Shown: positions 24,461-39,780, numbered from the stretch's first letter. The stretch is DNA of 64,000 nucleotides from Hirundichthys speculiger (GCA_018398805.1 JAGFBZ010001932.1:558001-622000), one strand, 5' to 3'. Program-made: numbers and translations. The notes: generated by a model not told the origin, from the letters alone.

Positions 24461-25946
24461 CCCATAGGTCCAAAAGTGGGCTGTATGTCCACTCTTCAGA
24501 AAACTTAGAGATGATGTCCAGTCCTTGTTTTACTGTCAGTATAAGTTCAAGTCAGTTCATTTCTAGAGCGTTATTGGGAGCTTAAAAAAAAAAACTGTCG
24601 GTAATCACACACCCTCAAAAACACAGACAACCTGGCAGGTATTTCAGTCCAGCAACTTCACTTAAGAAACCCAAACCAGGAAGCAATGAATCACAGCGGT
24701 GATGGTCACATGAGAACCCACAAAAATAGCTGAAATGATAAGTAGGCCAATTTTCGGTTGCCCAGAAAGCCAAGTAAGCCACACATACACACCCTGCGCT
24801 ACACACAACCATCTTGTCCAGTGACAAAATAAAAGCCTAGCTGTCCTCCTTTGTATAACTGAGCTCTTTATGTAACAGTGTCATTTGGTTCCTCACCACC
24901 GAGGCTCATTCACATTCATCTCCAGATTCAACTGTATCCGCAAACATCCTCATCATCCTCGGCTTAAAGAGCAGAGATTACGATTCGGAGTAATAGGCTG
25001 AAAGAGATGGGCAGGAGCGATGGATAGATGTCATCTGCCTGAGACAGCGTGAATATGGGGACCTGCTGGTCTTTGTGTATGTGTGGGTCCACTGTGAGTG
25101 GGTAGGATTTGTTCGCATTTGTACTACATCTCTAATGTCCTGCACCGAGGCAAGCCCTTCCTGTCCTTTTTTTTTCATGAAATGGCCCACAATGTGTGTG
25201 TATGTGTGTGCTTTAGTGCCTACGCTGGCATTGACCACGGTGCCACTAGTGGGTTACATAACATACTAGAGGCTCGCACACATATAGAGGCAACAAATAT
25301 GCAGCTTTGGTGTTGTGGAGCCTCCTTTTGTTCTGGGCCTGAGATTTGAGCACTTTCTGAATCCAGAAGCCAATGTGGGTCAAATGTGGAAAAACACTAA
25401 GGAGATCTTTTGTCAGGATTGCTCTGATCTTTTTTCACCACCTCTCTCAACATTTTCAAATGTCGTTTATATGACCATCAGATAGAGACTCAGGTGCAGA
25501 GCATAATCCTCAGCAGATGTAGTGTAGAATCTTTTTCCACGTATACTTTTTTGACTTTCCACTTGAGAGACTTTTTTTTTTTTTTAAAAAGGCACCTTTA
25601 AAATGCTTCTGTCTGCTTTCCATGCGTTGCCGGTACTCTCTTTTAAGAAATGAGGAACATTTGATGTGCAAAGTTTCGCTTGCCGCACCTGTGCTGCTCC
25701 CAAATGCTGATGAGAGATGTCATTTTGCATCCCACAGGAGCTGCCACTTTGGTGTCAAAAGATGAGAAATTGTTGAAGGAATCCCCGTTGAAGGATGGCT
25801 CTGCTGCAGCCTGTGCTGTCTCAAGGAGAAATGTCTTTTTTTCTAACAAACTGCACAAAGTTCCTGGCTGTGCAGAAAAAAAAAGGGACATGCAGGACAC
25901 CTTGAAAGGATTTAACAAGAATAGCCTTCATCATAACAGTTTTAGA

Positions 25947-25949
<3 letters not shown>

Positions 25950-25981
<32 letters not shown>
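25950..25981. repeat. (TG)n microsatellite
   Basis: About sixteen uninterrupted GT/TG units in the SGK1 upstream intron. Confidence 0.9.
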
Positions 25982-27662
25982 TGCAGGTCTGCTTTGCCCT
26001 CCAGCTTGTGTGTGCATGTGTGCTCTCAGACTCCCCGAAGGTTTGTTTTCCCCACCGGCTCCGTGCATGTGTGTCTATGTGTGAGCCTGAGGGTCTATCA
26101 AGTGGCTGCAGTGGACGAATTAATAATAGATTTGACCTGAGTTATAGGAGAAATGCAGACAGCAGTAAAAAAGTTGAGTCTATATTTAAAAACTGCAGAG
26201 TCACACACATCAAGCTAGTCTTCGTTACTCTGTGTAATTTGTGGATAAGCCTTAATCGCTGCTTGTCTTTGGCTCTGCTTCTTTATAGTCTAATAACAAC
26301 TCCGCAGACTGTAGCTGAAGGACAAAAGCATTCATTACACTTCCCAATTTGTGACCAGAAGCTTGCAGATTGATTTCCACGACTTGCGAGATAAATCAGA
26401 AAGCGGGAAAGACAGCGATAGCTTTTTAGCAATTTTCATAACCGACCTGCCCGTAACTGAGTCCCTAAAAACCCCATTATAGATCCTGATTGCCTAAAGG
26501 GTAACAAAAAAAAAAAAAAAAAAACAATGAGAAAATTTGTGAGCATGTTGACGGAAATATATTGTGTTGCTAAAATTGAAGGCTGCTTAAATCTATTGCA
26601 GTTCATCACATTTAGTTTTGAATGTTTTTGTTGGGAAAAATAGAAAAAAAAATCAAGAAAGGGTTTAACAAACTGCGGTGCTCACAATAGTGACACAATT
26701 ATTGCGTTCACACCAAGGCAAACAATCTTTTCTGAAAAGGTTTGTGGAAATGTCATGAGTGTTTGCCTTCAAAAGAAATACAAGCTGCTAACAATAATGC
26801 TAACAAAAATCGAAACTACTGTTTTTTTAATGTACCTTCTATGCAGAAAAAACATCAATATATATAGGTAAAAATATACATGTTTTTTTAATCTCAAACC
26901 TTTAAAATACTTAAAAGAAAAAGAGAGAGAGAGAGAGTTTTTGTCTTAGTTTGAAATGTTCCCATTTGCAATGTTTGTGTTCATCTCCGTGTGATTGTTG
27001 CCACATCACTGCATTCCTTCCTTTATTAGTCTGTCCTTTGGTCTCACCATTATATTCAGAATAGGTCTTTGGGGGTTTGTGCAACTTTTCATCAGAAGAG
27101 AGGGTTAATCATTATTCCCACATTTCTTGACAGCTGCCAGGTCTGACTCCATGTGAACCCTGTGAATTTCCATGTATTAGCCCAGAGTGTGAACAAGCTC
27201 AGCAGGCAAACCTGCACACACATAATACAGCTTTATTTTGTGTGCATTAAATACCTCTTTAGAGGTTATTTAATGTTTCTTAAAGCTTTAAATGGATTTG
27301 CATGTCTGTACTATTTACACAACTTTACGCAGAAAAACATTCTGCAGCGTTAAGACCCCTATTTATCAGTTTGAAAATAGTTATGGGATTGTAACCCTTT
27401 TCTTAAATTCTTATTGAGAAGTGATATCACTGTGCCAAAGAAAAATAAATTAACTACCCTGGAAACTACAATCTGGAGAGGAAACTGGTGAGGGGATGTC
27501 AACGAGAATCCTTGGATGTTTCCAGAGATGACTGTTGATGAACTGGCTGCTTCTGGATGGAAGACTGACCGCTTTACACAGCGACACAAACAAAGTTTGT
27601 CTGTGGATGCGTTTTGAAAGTCGGTTCTTTTGTCTGATTATGCACATGGGTGCTGATTCTGC

Positions 27663-28125
27663 TTGCTGAAAGAAAAAAGGGCCTTATACTAGTCCTACAG
27701 TGAAGCATGATGGTGGGAGCATAATGCTGTGGTGTTGTTTTGCTGCTTCAGGAACCGTCAGAGAACCTTGACTGGGTGCATGAAATTATGAAAAGGAGGA
27801 TTATGTTGATATTCTGAAGGAAAATGTAAAAAAGTAATAATTCTTTTTTTTTTTTTTTTTTTAAATCATGCTACCTGTCTCAATTTAGATCAGTGCTGGG
27901 TCCAGCAAGACGATAAGCTAAGACATACTTTAAATTCATCCAAAACGTTTTTTCAAGGTCCTGGAGTGGTGCCCTCAGAACCCAGGTGTCAGTGCTTCTG
28001 AGGATTTGTGGAGGCAGCTCAAGGTTGTCGTCCGTGCTCGGAAACCACATGATAGTATGGACTGGAGCAGTTTGCACTGGAACAATAGACTAAGGTCCCT
28101 CAAGAGACATGAGCCAAATTAGTTA
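27663..28125 (+). pseudogene. decayed Tc1-like transposase, C-terminal part
   Basis: Pieces of a Tc1-family transposase can be read in several frames: PTVKHDGGSIMLWCCFAASGT, then a YVDILKENVKK segment, WVQQDD, and VLEWCPQNPGVSASEDLWRQL, with an RARKP stretch after it. These correspond to the catalytic core in the usual order. Frame changes, a T-rich insertion near 27844-27863 and stop codons make it non-functional. I did not find its terminal inverted repeats. Confidence 0.65.
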
Positions 28126-28673
28126 GAAACTTTCATTGTTACAGGTCGTAAGTCACCAAAGCGACACAATTGAATTTTAATGGCTTTGGCACATTTGTGT
28201 TTTTCTTCTTTCAGCTGAAATTAAATGAAATATCAAAATGTACCTTAATGGAGAGCTGCCTTTCTTTGGAACTAAATAAACTACAAACACGTTTAGTTAT
28301 GATCATGAAAAGTTAATAGTTTGGTTTTATTTCATCAACTGGCTTGCATGTGAGTGATGCGTAATTTTTGTCGTCAAAGAAAAGTTTATCGTACATTTTT
28401 CAATGGCAGATCTCAGAAGTTGAGCGTATGAAGGCAGCAGTCACCCCGCCCTTGGAGAAAGTCAGGCAACTATCCATGAAACACGCAACTGTTGAGTGTA
28501 AGGAAACAGAGGCGGGACGTCTCCGTCTCCGCCTTGAAAAAAAAAAAAAAAGAATGGGAGGAAAAAAAAATCAGCTCTCCAAAAGCGGAATGTAGAGAGT
28601 AGTTTGATTCCCTCCTTCTCCGAGGAGCCCGCAGCTTCTGTCCTTGTTGTGATCTGGGGATTAAAGCATCCTT

Positions 28674-28701
28674 ATGAAAGACAAAACGACCTCTTTGACG
28701 T
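28674..28701 (+). CDS. sgk1: possible alternative SGK1 first coding exon
   Basis: An ATG opens a nine-codon frame (MKDKTTSLT) that ends with one base before a consensus GTAAGT donor. That phase fits the shared exon at 30624, giving Ser then FMKQRRMGLNDF. Mammalian SGK1 also has several short alternative first exons spliced to this same acceptor. The preceding 100 bases are GC-richer than their surroundings. No TATA box is evident, and there is no transcript evidence, so this is an inference from phase and splice-site quality. Confidence 0.5.
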
Positions 28702-29894
28702 GTAAGTAGACTTTTGTTTTCCTATTAGATAATCAATCGATGGTTTAACTGATTCAGATAATATTCCCGTCGTTTTTTGTTTTTGGTTTGGGTTTTTCTG
28801 CAGTTACCAGCCTCCCTGTGGTAGTTTTATTAGTTTTTTGCTGCAAAGCGACAAATCAATAACGCCGGACTCTGCATTTGTCTTGAATGCAAGACAGAAA
28901 CAGAGTCAGACTGTTCTGGGGCGCTTCATTCACCCCTTAAAAGTTATCTGTGGGAATGCCTCGCTGATATCGGGGCTCTGGGGTAACTCACCCACAAACC
29001 TTTGATAACTCTTTTTGTGACCTGTTGAACTCTGGATCTGCAGACTGAGCTTCTATACTGGGCTGAAAGGTTTGTTTTGTTTGGTGTCTGGACGAGGCAT
29101 GCAGAACAATGACATTTTTGTTTTAGTTTTGCCTTTCTGTAAGATGTGGTGCACTTAGCCGTTTCTTTTATAGTATCCATTAAACCTTTTTTTTTTTTTT
29201 CACTAAATGTTCTGAAACGGCGCGGCGGTTACTTCACCTGGAAACTCGTCTTTACTTGTCCTTTTACGCACGGTGATCTAATAACTATTTAAATGAACGT
29301 GGCCTTTACATGCGATATCATCTTACATGTCTGAGTCCGCTGAGTGCTGGAGATAAAACCTGAACCAGGTGCCTTACATAACTGTGCCTAAGTCAGCCCG
29401 TCTGATCTGCAGCGGGTCAATCCCTCCGAGCGCAGCGCAGATTGCGTTTTTTTTTTTTTTTTTCTTCCCTCCACTTAATTACATTCTTATCATCACTGCC
29501 GGAGCTCTGTCCTCACTCCTTCAGAGGATGCATCAATTCTTTCCCCCGATCTTGATCTGGATGTAGGTTACAGGAGGTTCAGACTCTGTACTTTTCCACT
29601 ACCGGCGGCTTTTCTTGGCATGGGGCCTCCCCCTCTCCTCGGGCTCCCCCCTCCCTCTATCGAGGGGGGGCCTGCGTCACTCCCCGGCCCTTTGAATTGA
29701 GAGGCTGCCAAGCAGTGAAGTTGATAGGCTTAGTGAGGAGGCTATCAAATTATTTGTTCTGGATTTAAATGAGAACTAAGGGGATGTTATGTCCTGGGAA
29801 TGGAGACTGCGTGACACAGTTTGTCAGGAGAGAGAGGGATAGTCTCGAATGTCAAGAAGTCTTGACCAGCTCCTTTTTTTCACCGGCACTCATT

Positions 29895-29995
29895 TATACA
29901 ATTATAAATGAAATGAAAAATGAAAAATGAAATGAAAATACTTTATTTATCCCATAAAGGGAAATTCAATTCAATAAATTCAATTCAATAAAGCA
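29895..29995. repeat. simple and interspersed repeat tract
   Basis: Tandem AAATGA-type units run into TACTTTATTTATCCC and AAATTCAATTCAAT blocks. This ending is typical of fish non-LTR or SINE tails. The family is not determined. It lies between the possible alternative first exon and the main SGK1 promoter. Confidence 0.4.
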
Positions 29996-30194
29996 GTAGG
30001 TCTCATTAAATAGACTATTAAGAAATGGAAAGAGATATAGCTTTGTATGGAGTATAATAATGTAATGCATGTGGTGCTTAGTCACGGAATTGCACAAACA
30101 TATGTGCAAACATAGAAACCTTCCATTGCAGTGGTTGGTAAGATTTTTTTTTTTTTTTTGGTCTTCTTGACGCAAGCACGCTGAAGGTGCGGCT

Positions 30195-30400
30195 GTGACG
30201 CGTTGGGAGCGCAACGGCCGTTGATTGGTCCGAAACGGGGGCAATCACCTTCTCATGAGCCATTTACTAAAAAACTAAATGTTTGCAGAGCGCCACGCCC
30301 ACCAAGAGGGCGTGGGAGTCCGGGGGGGGGGGGGAGGAGTCCCCCCCCCCTCCCCCTCCTCTCCACCTCTTTATAAACCAGGAGGCCAAACTCCTGAGCT
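30195..30400 (+). promoter_or_regulatory. sgk1: SGK1 main promoter
   Basis: A TATA box (TATAAA, 30372-30377) lies about 75 bases before the SGK1 start codon, implying transcription from roughly 30400. Upstream are an inverted CCAAT box (ATTGG, 30224-30228), a 12-base palindrome CAACGGCCGTTG (30212-30223) with two back-to-back AACGG MYB-type cores, a TGACGCG CRE-like site near 30196, and a G13/C10 inverted tract (30322-30350). The assignment rests on these motifs and on position, not on mapped transcripts. Confidence 0.65.
30322..30356. repeat. G-tract/C-tract inverted pair in the promoter
   Basis: Thirteen G residues, a six-base spacer (AGGAGT), ten C residues, T and five C residues. It could form a hairpin, or a quadruplex on one strand and an i-motif on the other. 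It ends about 15 bases before the TATA box. Exact run lengths are uncertain because homopolymers are error-prone. Confidence 0.7.
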
Positions 30401-30450
30401 ACATTTTAGTTTTGGCAGTTGATGAGAGCAAAGCTGCTGCTGAACTCATC

Positions 30451-33529
<3,079 letters not shown>

Positions 33530-34745
33530 GATTTAATAGATGCACTTAATGTGGAAACCAGTTTAGATCGACTGGACATGAAATGTGCCATGTCCACGGA
33601 CTTGCATCGTGACCCCCCCCCAACCCAGCGAGAGCTCTTCGCCTACATGTGTACCTTCCATATTCTCTCCAACTCTTGAATGCATTTCAAATACTTGCTA
33701 CAAGAGGATGTCTGCCATAAATAATGACTAGTTTCTGCTTGACTGACCACCCACAACCTAGATCCCTTTTCAGTTTACCTGATAGTGGAGGTTTTTTGCA
33801 CATAGCTCAGGCAGCTTAACAGCTCCCCTCGATCCTGAAGCCACAACTGACAAGCACATACAAAACTTCCACCATTTATCAAAGAGAGGACAGCCGGGCC
33901 GTATTTTCCCAGCCCTGGAAAAGATTTTCATGCTCATCCATGTAGCAGAATATATTCCCTCCTGGGGGCCCTACCTGTTGGCTCTGGATAAGTAGCTTGG
34001 AGATGGCATTCATTTTGGTGCTTTATAGTTTCTTTACTTTACTTTCTGCGCATGAAAAGGGAGCTTTTTGAAGATGAATGTTACAGAGGGGGGGCGTTGC
34101 ATTTCTCTTAAAGGTGTCTTGATTTTTTTTTCTCTCCATCAGAACTCACATCATTTGTTGTTGCCCGTGTCAGCATTAACATTGCAGTTGCATCCACTTG
34201 ACTTCAGGTGGAAGGAGATGTCTGATTTTTTTATGTTTATTTTTCGGTTTTTTGAGTGGAAGGATGTAGCACTAAATGAGTTCAGTCTTGGAACAGGTGA
34301 CACATAGGGACTCAAATGATGTTTGAAACCTTCATTTGCACATTAAAGCTGATAGAGAGATGGAAAGGGAGCACTGCTGCTAGGTGAGAATGAGAAGGAT
34401 GTTTCCAGAAGTATTTCTGTCGTTTTTGCTTGAAAACTGCATCCCCCTCATGTTGTCTTCCATTCGCCTCACACTGATGTAACGGCGGCCTGCAGACGGG
34501 CGGCCAACATTGAAACCGAACATTCCACTTTAATATTGCTGTAATGCAGTTTGACGGTATTTAAGTTTGTTTGTATATTTGGAGTTATGTGTACTAGTTT
34601 TAATGTATATTGGAGAAAAAAAACGACTAAAGGTATGCCTAAGTATGTATACGTAATAATCCATGTTAAATGTACTGTAAATTGTAAAATTGTTTATGTG
34701 ACCATGTTTGGTTTACAATAAAAAAATTAACTTTATTACATGTTA
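33530..34745 (+). other. sgk1: SGK1 3' untranslated region
   Basis: About 1.2 kb follow the SGK1 stop codon without another open frame of interest, up to the only strong poly(A) signal. The length is similar to the mammalian SGK1 3'UTR. The exact cleavage site is inferred. Confidence 0.7.
34717..34722 (+). terminator. sgk1: SGK1 poly(A) signal
   Basis: An AATAAA hexamer about 1.2 kb after the stop codon, followed within 40 bases by a GT/T-rich stretch (TTACAAAGTGTTTTGG), as expected for cleavage and polyadenylation. Confidence 0.75.
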
Positions 34746-36805
34746 CAAAGTGTTTTGGAATTTTTACTTCTGGTCATTTTTCATCACTTTAAGGAAAAGC
34801 CAGATCATTTAAAAAATCACTTTATTGTGGTGTAAATGGTCATATCCACCATCATTTGCAGAAAATGAGCACATCAAAGCATTTTTTTTGAAAGTTACTA
34901 AGTAAACTAAAGAATGTGAGGAATGACTATTAAATGGTCAATATTTGCCTGTGCTGGTTGGAAGTAATTTGAGCTACTGACCAATGTCCCACATTAGTGT
35001 CAGGTGGACTTTATCCCCCCTTCATGCGTCAGCAGCCTTACACAACAATGACCCCGACATTCAAGTGTGGGATTTTGTGAATTACTGGCCATGCCCCATT
35101 CAGCAAGAACATTTAATTAAAATGGAAAAACACAGATTTGTCCACACTTGAATGAACTCTAGTTAACTGAAGTTAGTGTAAATATTATAAATAATACTCT
35201 TTGTCCTAAATAAACTGAAGGTTGGTAGGTTGATGAGATCAAATATCCCTCTGATGCGGTTCAGTGTTGTGCCATTGGTTTGTAAAGTTTAATGCTAGTA
35301 ACCTGGCAGGTAATTCAGTTATTAGAGGCTTATAAGTAAGATCTTGGTGGAGATCCATAAAAATGTTGAGCTTTGGTTTAGTCAACACTTTAATATCTTT
35401 AGAATCAGAGGTAATATAAAAAAAAAAGAATTGAAGAAAAGCCTCTACAATTCCCTATCACTCTTATATTCTGTTGTATACTTCAGATTGCACGATTTTA
35501 CATCAAGATTGGTTTTAACTTTGTCTCTGTCCCATTTATTTGGGCTTTAAACCCACTGGCTTCACTTTTTTGCTGCAACGTTTTGGTTTTGCCCTGCACT
35601 GCCATCTGTTGGCTCAGTCTTCAGATAGACAGTCGTGCTGGCTGAAGCCTCCAAGGCAACAACAAGGATACTGAAGTATCACATGGACAGTATCAATCCT
35701 GTCTTCTCTTCAGCTGCTAAAAGTGTGCTGATGATGAATCTACTGTTAATGTGGATTTATTTTATTTTTATTGTTTGAGAAAGTTGATGTGAAGTTTGAC
35801 ACATTTCTCCATATTCTTCTTTGTCTCTCTTTCACCATAGAAGATTCATTTGTTTCTATCTTGCCATGTTTTCTAATGTGTCTTCCTCTGTCACACTAAC
35901 CAACTGCATTCCACCACATCTAGAGTTTTCTATCTTAGGTTCTTTTTTTTTTCCACCTGTCTGCAGCCTGCAGCATCCTTCTACCAAATGCATTCAATAT
36001 CCCTCCTCTTCATGTGTCCAAATCATGTCAAGCTCCTCTCTTGCTTTTATGTCTTTGGCTCTTTGTACCAGAGAAGCAAAGCTGGAAGTGATGAGTCTAA
36101 TCCTATTTGCCTCTTTTAAGCCTCCTCATCTCCTCCATCCTCCAGCCTACTTCTTGTGATCAAAAATTCGAAATCAAAATCAAATTGAAACATATTTGAA
36201 TTCCCAAAAAGCACCCACAGGAGAAACAAGGCTTTTTGGAGCAAGGCTACGCCAGTGCATCCTTTATCGAATCCTGTTCAGCATTTGTGATGTCTAAGTG
36301 TAGCATGACACATTTCATCTCAATGTAAAGTAAAATGAAGCTCACCAGACGCAGCAAGCTTCACACTGGGAGATTTGAACAACGTTTCCCTTAAAAAGAT
36401 GCTTGTCAGCTTTTACCACAAGATGGGACAAAAATACTGGACCTTTGTTATTGATCAATGAAGGATGCGTACAAGTCGTTACCTCTCCCTCCACTGGACC
36501 TTTCAGACCACAACTGAGGGACTAAAATTTAAAATCTTGAAAGCAAAACAGAGCTATAAGACTGAACTAGAGTAGAATGGCTGCAAACTAACGGGGATCA
36601 TTTTGGTCAAGCATAAAGACTATGACTGGCCTCCACAACCAAGGTTCTGGCAGGTCTTGTTTCTCCACAAGAGATCCACTCCACTCAAAAAAAATTAATA
36701 AAAAAATAAGACATCTCTTTCGATGAAAAAAAAAAAAAAAAAAAATATTCAACTGGGCTGACAGAGGAAGGTTGTCCACTCACATGCCCATTATATAGCC
36801 TAGAT
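34746..36805. other. SGK1 downstream intergenic sequence
   Basis: AT-rich DNA with no exon, gene family or complete mobile element that I recognise. The open frame at 35821-36159 is pyrimidine-rich and unsupported. Confidence 0.5.
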
Positions 36806-37156
36806 TAGTGATTCCCAAAGTGTGGCCCGCGGCCCCCTGGTGGGCCGTCGAGGTACTGCAGGTGGGCTGTGAGGTCGTTAAAAATATAGTTTTTAAATTA
36901 CTGTAAAATATTTATTACATGATTTTCCAAAAATATTTAGAAATAATAAAACAAACCAATTGAGTGTTGTTTTACTGTCAACTTAACATGACAAGTGACA
37001 AGTGTCGCCCTATTTGTTGACCCCTTACATTAATACTGGGAATGTCGCTTTTAGTCTTGTATGTTGATCAAAGTGGTGTTTAAAGGTTTGCCTGGGCCGC
37101 AGAGATTTTTCACATTTCAAATTGGGCCTTGGTATCCTGAAGTTTGGGAATGGCTG
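36806..37156. mobile_element. hAT-type MITE with 8-bp target duplication
   Basis: A 351-bp non-coding element flanked by an exact 8-base duplication GCCTAGAT (36798-36805 and 37157-37164). The left end is TAGTGATTCCCAAAG and the right end in reverse is CAGCCATTCCCAAAC. The 8-bp duplication and these ends identify the hAT superfamily. The interior has GTGGCCCGCGGCC near the left end and no open frame. Confidence 0.85.
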
Positions 37157-37262
37157 GCCTAGATGAAAAGATGATCCTTTAGAGTCTAGAAAGGGCAAAC
37201 AGGTTCACACTTGTTAAAGGACAATATTTGGCTTTGGAAAGGTTGTCCTCCTTTCATAAAAG

Positions 37263-38582
37263 TCAACCCTCAATTCCAAAACAGTTGCGAGTACTGTGTA
37301 AAAGGTAAATAAAAACAGAATGCAAGCATTTACAAAACTTATAAGCCCTTATTTTATTCTCAATAGAACATAAAGAACATATCAGATGTTGAAACTGAGA
37401 CACTTTACCATTTCATGGAAAATATTAGCTCATTTTGACTTTGATTGCAGCAACATGTTTCATAAAAGTTGGAAAGGGCAACAAAAGGTTGGAAAAGTAA
37501 CTGGTGCTTAAAAAAAATGGAGGAGCATTTCACAGCTAACTTGCTTAATTGGGAACAAAACTGAATATTAAAGAAATATTTCAAAGAGGCAGAACCTCTC
37601 AGATGTAAAGACGGGCAAAGAAAAATGTTCTTCAACATAAAATCGTATAGACTTTGAAGATCCTACCATCTACAGAATAAAATATCTTCAAAAGACTCAA
37701 GGAGACAGGAGAAGCGTCTGTGCATATGGGGCGAGGCCAAAGGTCAAAACTGGATGTGAGTGATCTTCGGGCCCTCAGCGGTGCATGATTCTCTAATGGA
37801 CATCACTTCATGCGGCTCAGGAACACCTCCAGAAATCACTGTCTGTGAACACAGTTCACTGTGTGATTCACAACTGCAAGTTAAAGCTGTATCATGCAAC
37901 AAAGAAGCCACATGTGAACATGATCCTGTCTTCTCTGGGCTAAAGCTCATCTACAATTGTCTGAGCAAAATGGAAATTTGATCTGCAGTCAGATTAATTG
38001 AAATTTTCAATTCTTTTTGGAAAGCATGAGCACCATCTCGTGGACTAAAGAGGAGAGGAACCATCCAGCTTATTATCAGTGGACAGTTGAAGAATCTCTG
38101 TCTCTGATGGTACGGGTTGCATTATACATAGAGGTTTTAGAGCAACATATGTTTCCATTAAGACAACATCTCTTTCAAAGAAGGCCTTGCATATTTCAGT
38201 AGGACCGTGCTAAACCACATACTGCATCTCATCACAACAACATGGCTTTGCAGGAGAAGATTCCTGGTGCTGAACTGGTCTGCCTGTAGTCCAGATCTTT
38301 CACCAAGAGAAAACATTTGGGCATTTTGGACCAGCAAGAGTCCTGCATCAAACAAGAATGGGCAACAGTCAACTCCTAAAATTCCAGCAACTGGTCTCTA
38401 TCAAAGTCAAAATGAGCTAATATTTTCCATAAAACAGGTAAAATGTCTTCAGTTTCAACATCTGATATGTTCTTTATCTTCTGTTGGGAATAAAATATGG
38501 TATTAGGAGATTTGCAAATCACTGCATTGGGCTGTTATTTACGTTCTACACGGCGTCCCAATTTTTTTGTATTTGGGTTGTA
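37263..38582 (+). mobile_element. decayed Tc1/mariner element
   Basis: A 1.3-kb remnant of a Tc1/mariner family very common in fish genomes. The ends are inverted: CCTCAATTCCAAAACAGTTG on the left, and CCCAATTTTTTTGTATTTGG before GTTGTA on the right. The inner flank ATCAGATGTTGAAACTGAGA of the left end recurs inverted near 38443. Between them are broken transposase pieces, for example a TCTTCGGGCCCTCAG block and GTCCAGATCTTTCACCAA (a SPDLSP-type motif). Internal deletions and stops rule out activity. Confidence 0.75.
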
Positions 38583-39531
38583 GGTGATCTTTGGACTGTG
38601 ATGTAACCAAAAAATGAATAAATGTTTGATGAACCCTTAATTGTTTTTAAGACATCATAGCAAATTCACAATAATAGTAATGGATTTTAAAGTAATTTTG
38701 TGTGCAACCCAAAGTTTATTGCTGCCCGTGAAAAATTCATTCTAAGCAACTGTGGGAAGTATATAGAAGAACACACGGCATAATGTGCAAGTATTTGTCA
38801 AAAGTAACTTTTTTCTTCTAATGCCTCTCAGAAAAGGTTTTTTTTTTAATCATTATTTAGTTATGCTTTTATATCTTGCTGATGAAAGAAAAAGTTGCTT
38901 GTCGAACCACATAGCTGATGTCAAAGAGAATTCCCTTGTACAATTTCAAAGGCTGAAAAATGCCTCTCATCAACGAGTTGTAGTTTGAGGCAGTTTTTTG
39001 TTTAGACTGTTACTCCATAAAAGATGAGTAGATCCTTGGATCGAAGCACAAGCCCTGACACCCGGCTCTGATGTCTCCAATATCTGCCTCCGAAAGTAAA
39101 TATGAGGAGTGAATTTTCTGCTGAACACTTTGTCTTTGCATAAAAGAAACTTCACCGTTTCAACTTCAAGTATGTAAAAGACCAGGTGGAAGGAATAAGG
39201 TCAAAATTCTAATTGTAAATATTTTAACAAAGTGTAATTTAAAGTGCATAATTTATTATAGTAGCTGGTGCCTTTGTGTGATCTCAATAGATTTGATTTA
39301 AGAACAAGATTAAGCAACCAGTGATCTTCCTAAGAAAGCTATTGATTCTCCTTCATCCAGAATTTTATACGAACATCAAGACACCTTGGCCACTTCAAGT
39401 TTTTTTTTTTTTCATTTATCAACTGATCTCACTCCAACTGAATTTGAGTGATACTTGGTCTTAATTCCACAGACTCACTTTCTAACACATTTTGTACTCA
39501 CAGTGTAATTTTACAAAGTTCAAGATTCAAT
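38583..39531. other. intergenic sequence, nothing recognised
   Basis: AT-rich DNA between a decayed transposon and a SINE. No gene or regulatory signature is evident. Confidence 0.5.
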
Positions 39532-39543
39532 AGAAGTCTGAAT

Positions 39544-39768
39544 CCATCCATTATTATCTACGCTTGATCCTCTGCAGGGTCACGGGGATCTGCTGGAGCC
39601 TATCCCAGCTCTCTACAGGCAAAAGGCAGGGGTACACCCTGGCGACCTGTCCAAGGGACCACGGGGAGAACATGCAAACTCCACACAGAAAGGCCCCTGC
39701 TGAGGTTCGAACCAGGAACCTTCTCGCTGTGAGGCAACAGTGCTGACCACCAAGCCACCGTGTTGCCC
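39544..39768 (-). mobile_element. tRNA-type SINE with 12-bp target duplication
   Basis: A 225-bp short retroposon on the minus strand. It is flanked by the exact duplication AGAAGTCTGAAT (39532-39543 and 39769-39780). Read on the minus strand it begins GGGCAACACGGTGGCTTGG, carries a GGTTCGAACC box that fits a Pol III B box, and ends in a GGATGGATGG-type tail. It matches a common fish tRNA-derived SINE layout but seems to lack an internal stretch after the CTCCCCGTGG block. The long exact duplication points to LINE-driven retroposition and a fairly recent insertion. Confidence 0.8.
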
Positions 39769-39780
39769 AGAAGTCTGAAT

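Larger units (their letters stand above)
20900..28673 (+). other. SGK1 upstream intron with repeats
   Basis: This stretch holds a hAT-type MITE (23814-24028), a near-perfect hairpin (24418-24460), a TG microsatellite (about 25950-25980) and a Tc1 transposase relic (27663-28125). Open frames such as 25680-26084 run through the TG repeat and are not credible genes. Confidence 0.5.

Noticed and set aside
25680..26084. 134-codon open frame on the plus strand
   Set aside because: It runs through a long TG microsatellite giving Cys-Val repeats, has no splice or homology support, and overlapping frames are equally open.
39700..39768. tRNA gene on the minus strand
   Set aside because: Only a B-box-like GGTTCGAACC is found. 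The sequence does not fold as a cloverleaf and sits in a SINE with target duplication.
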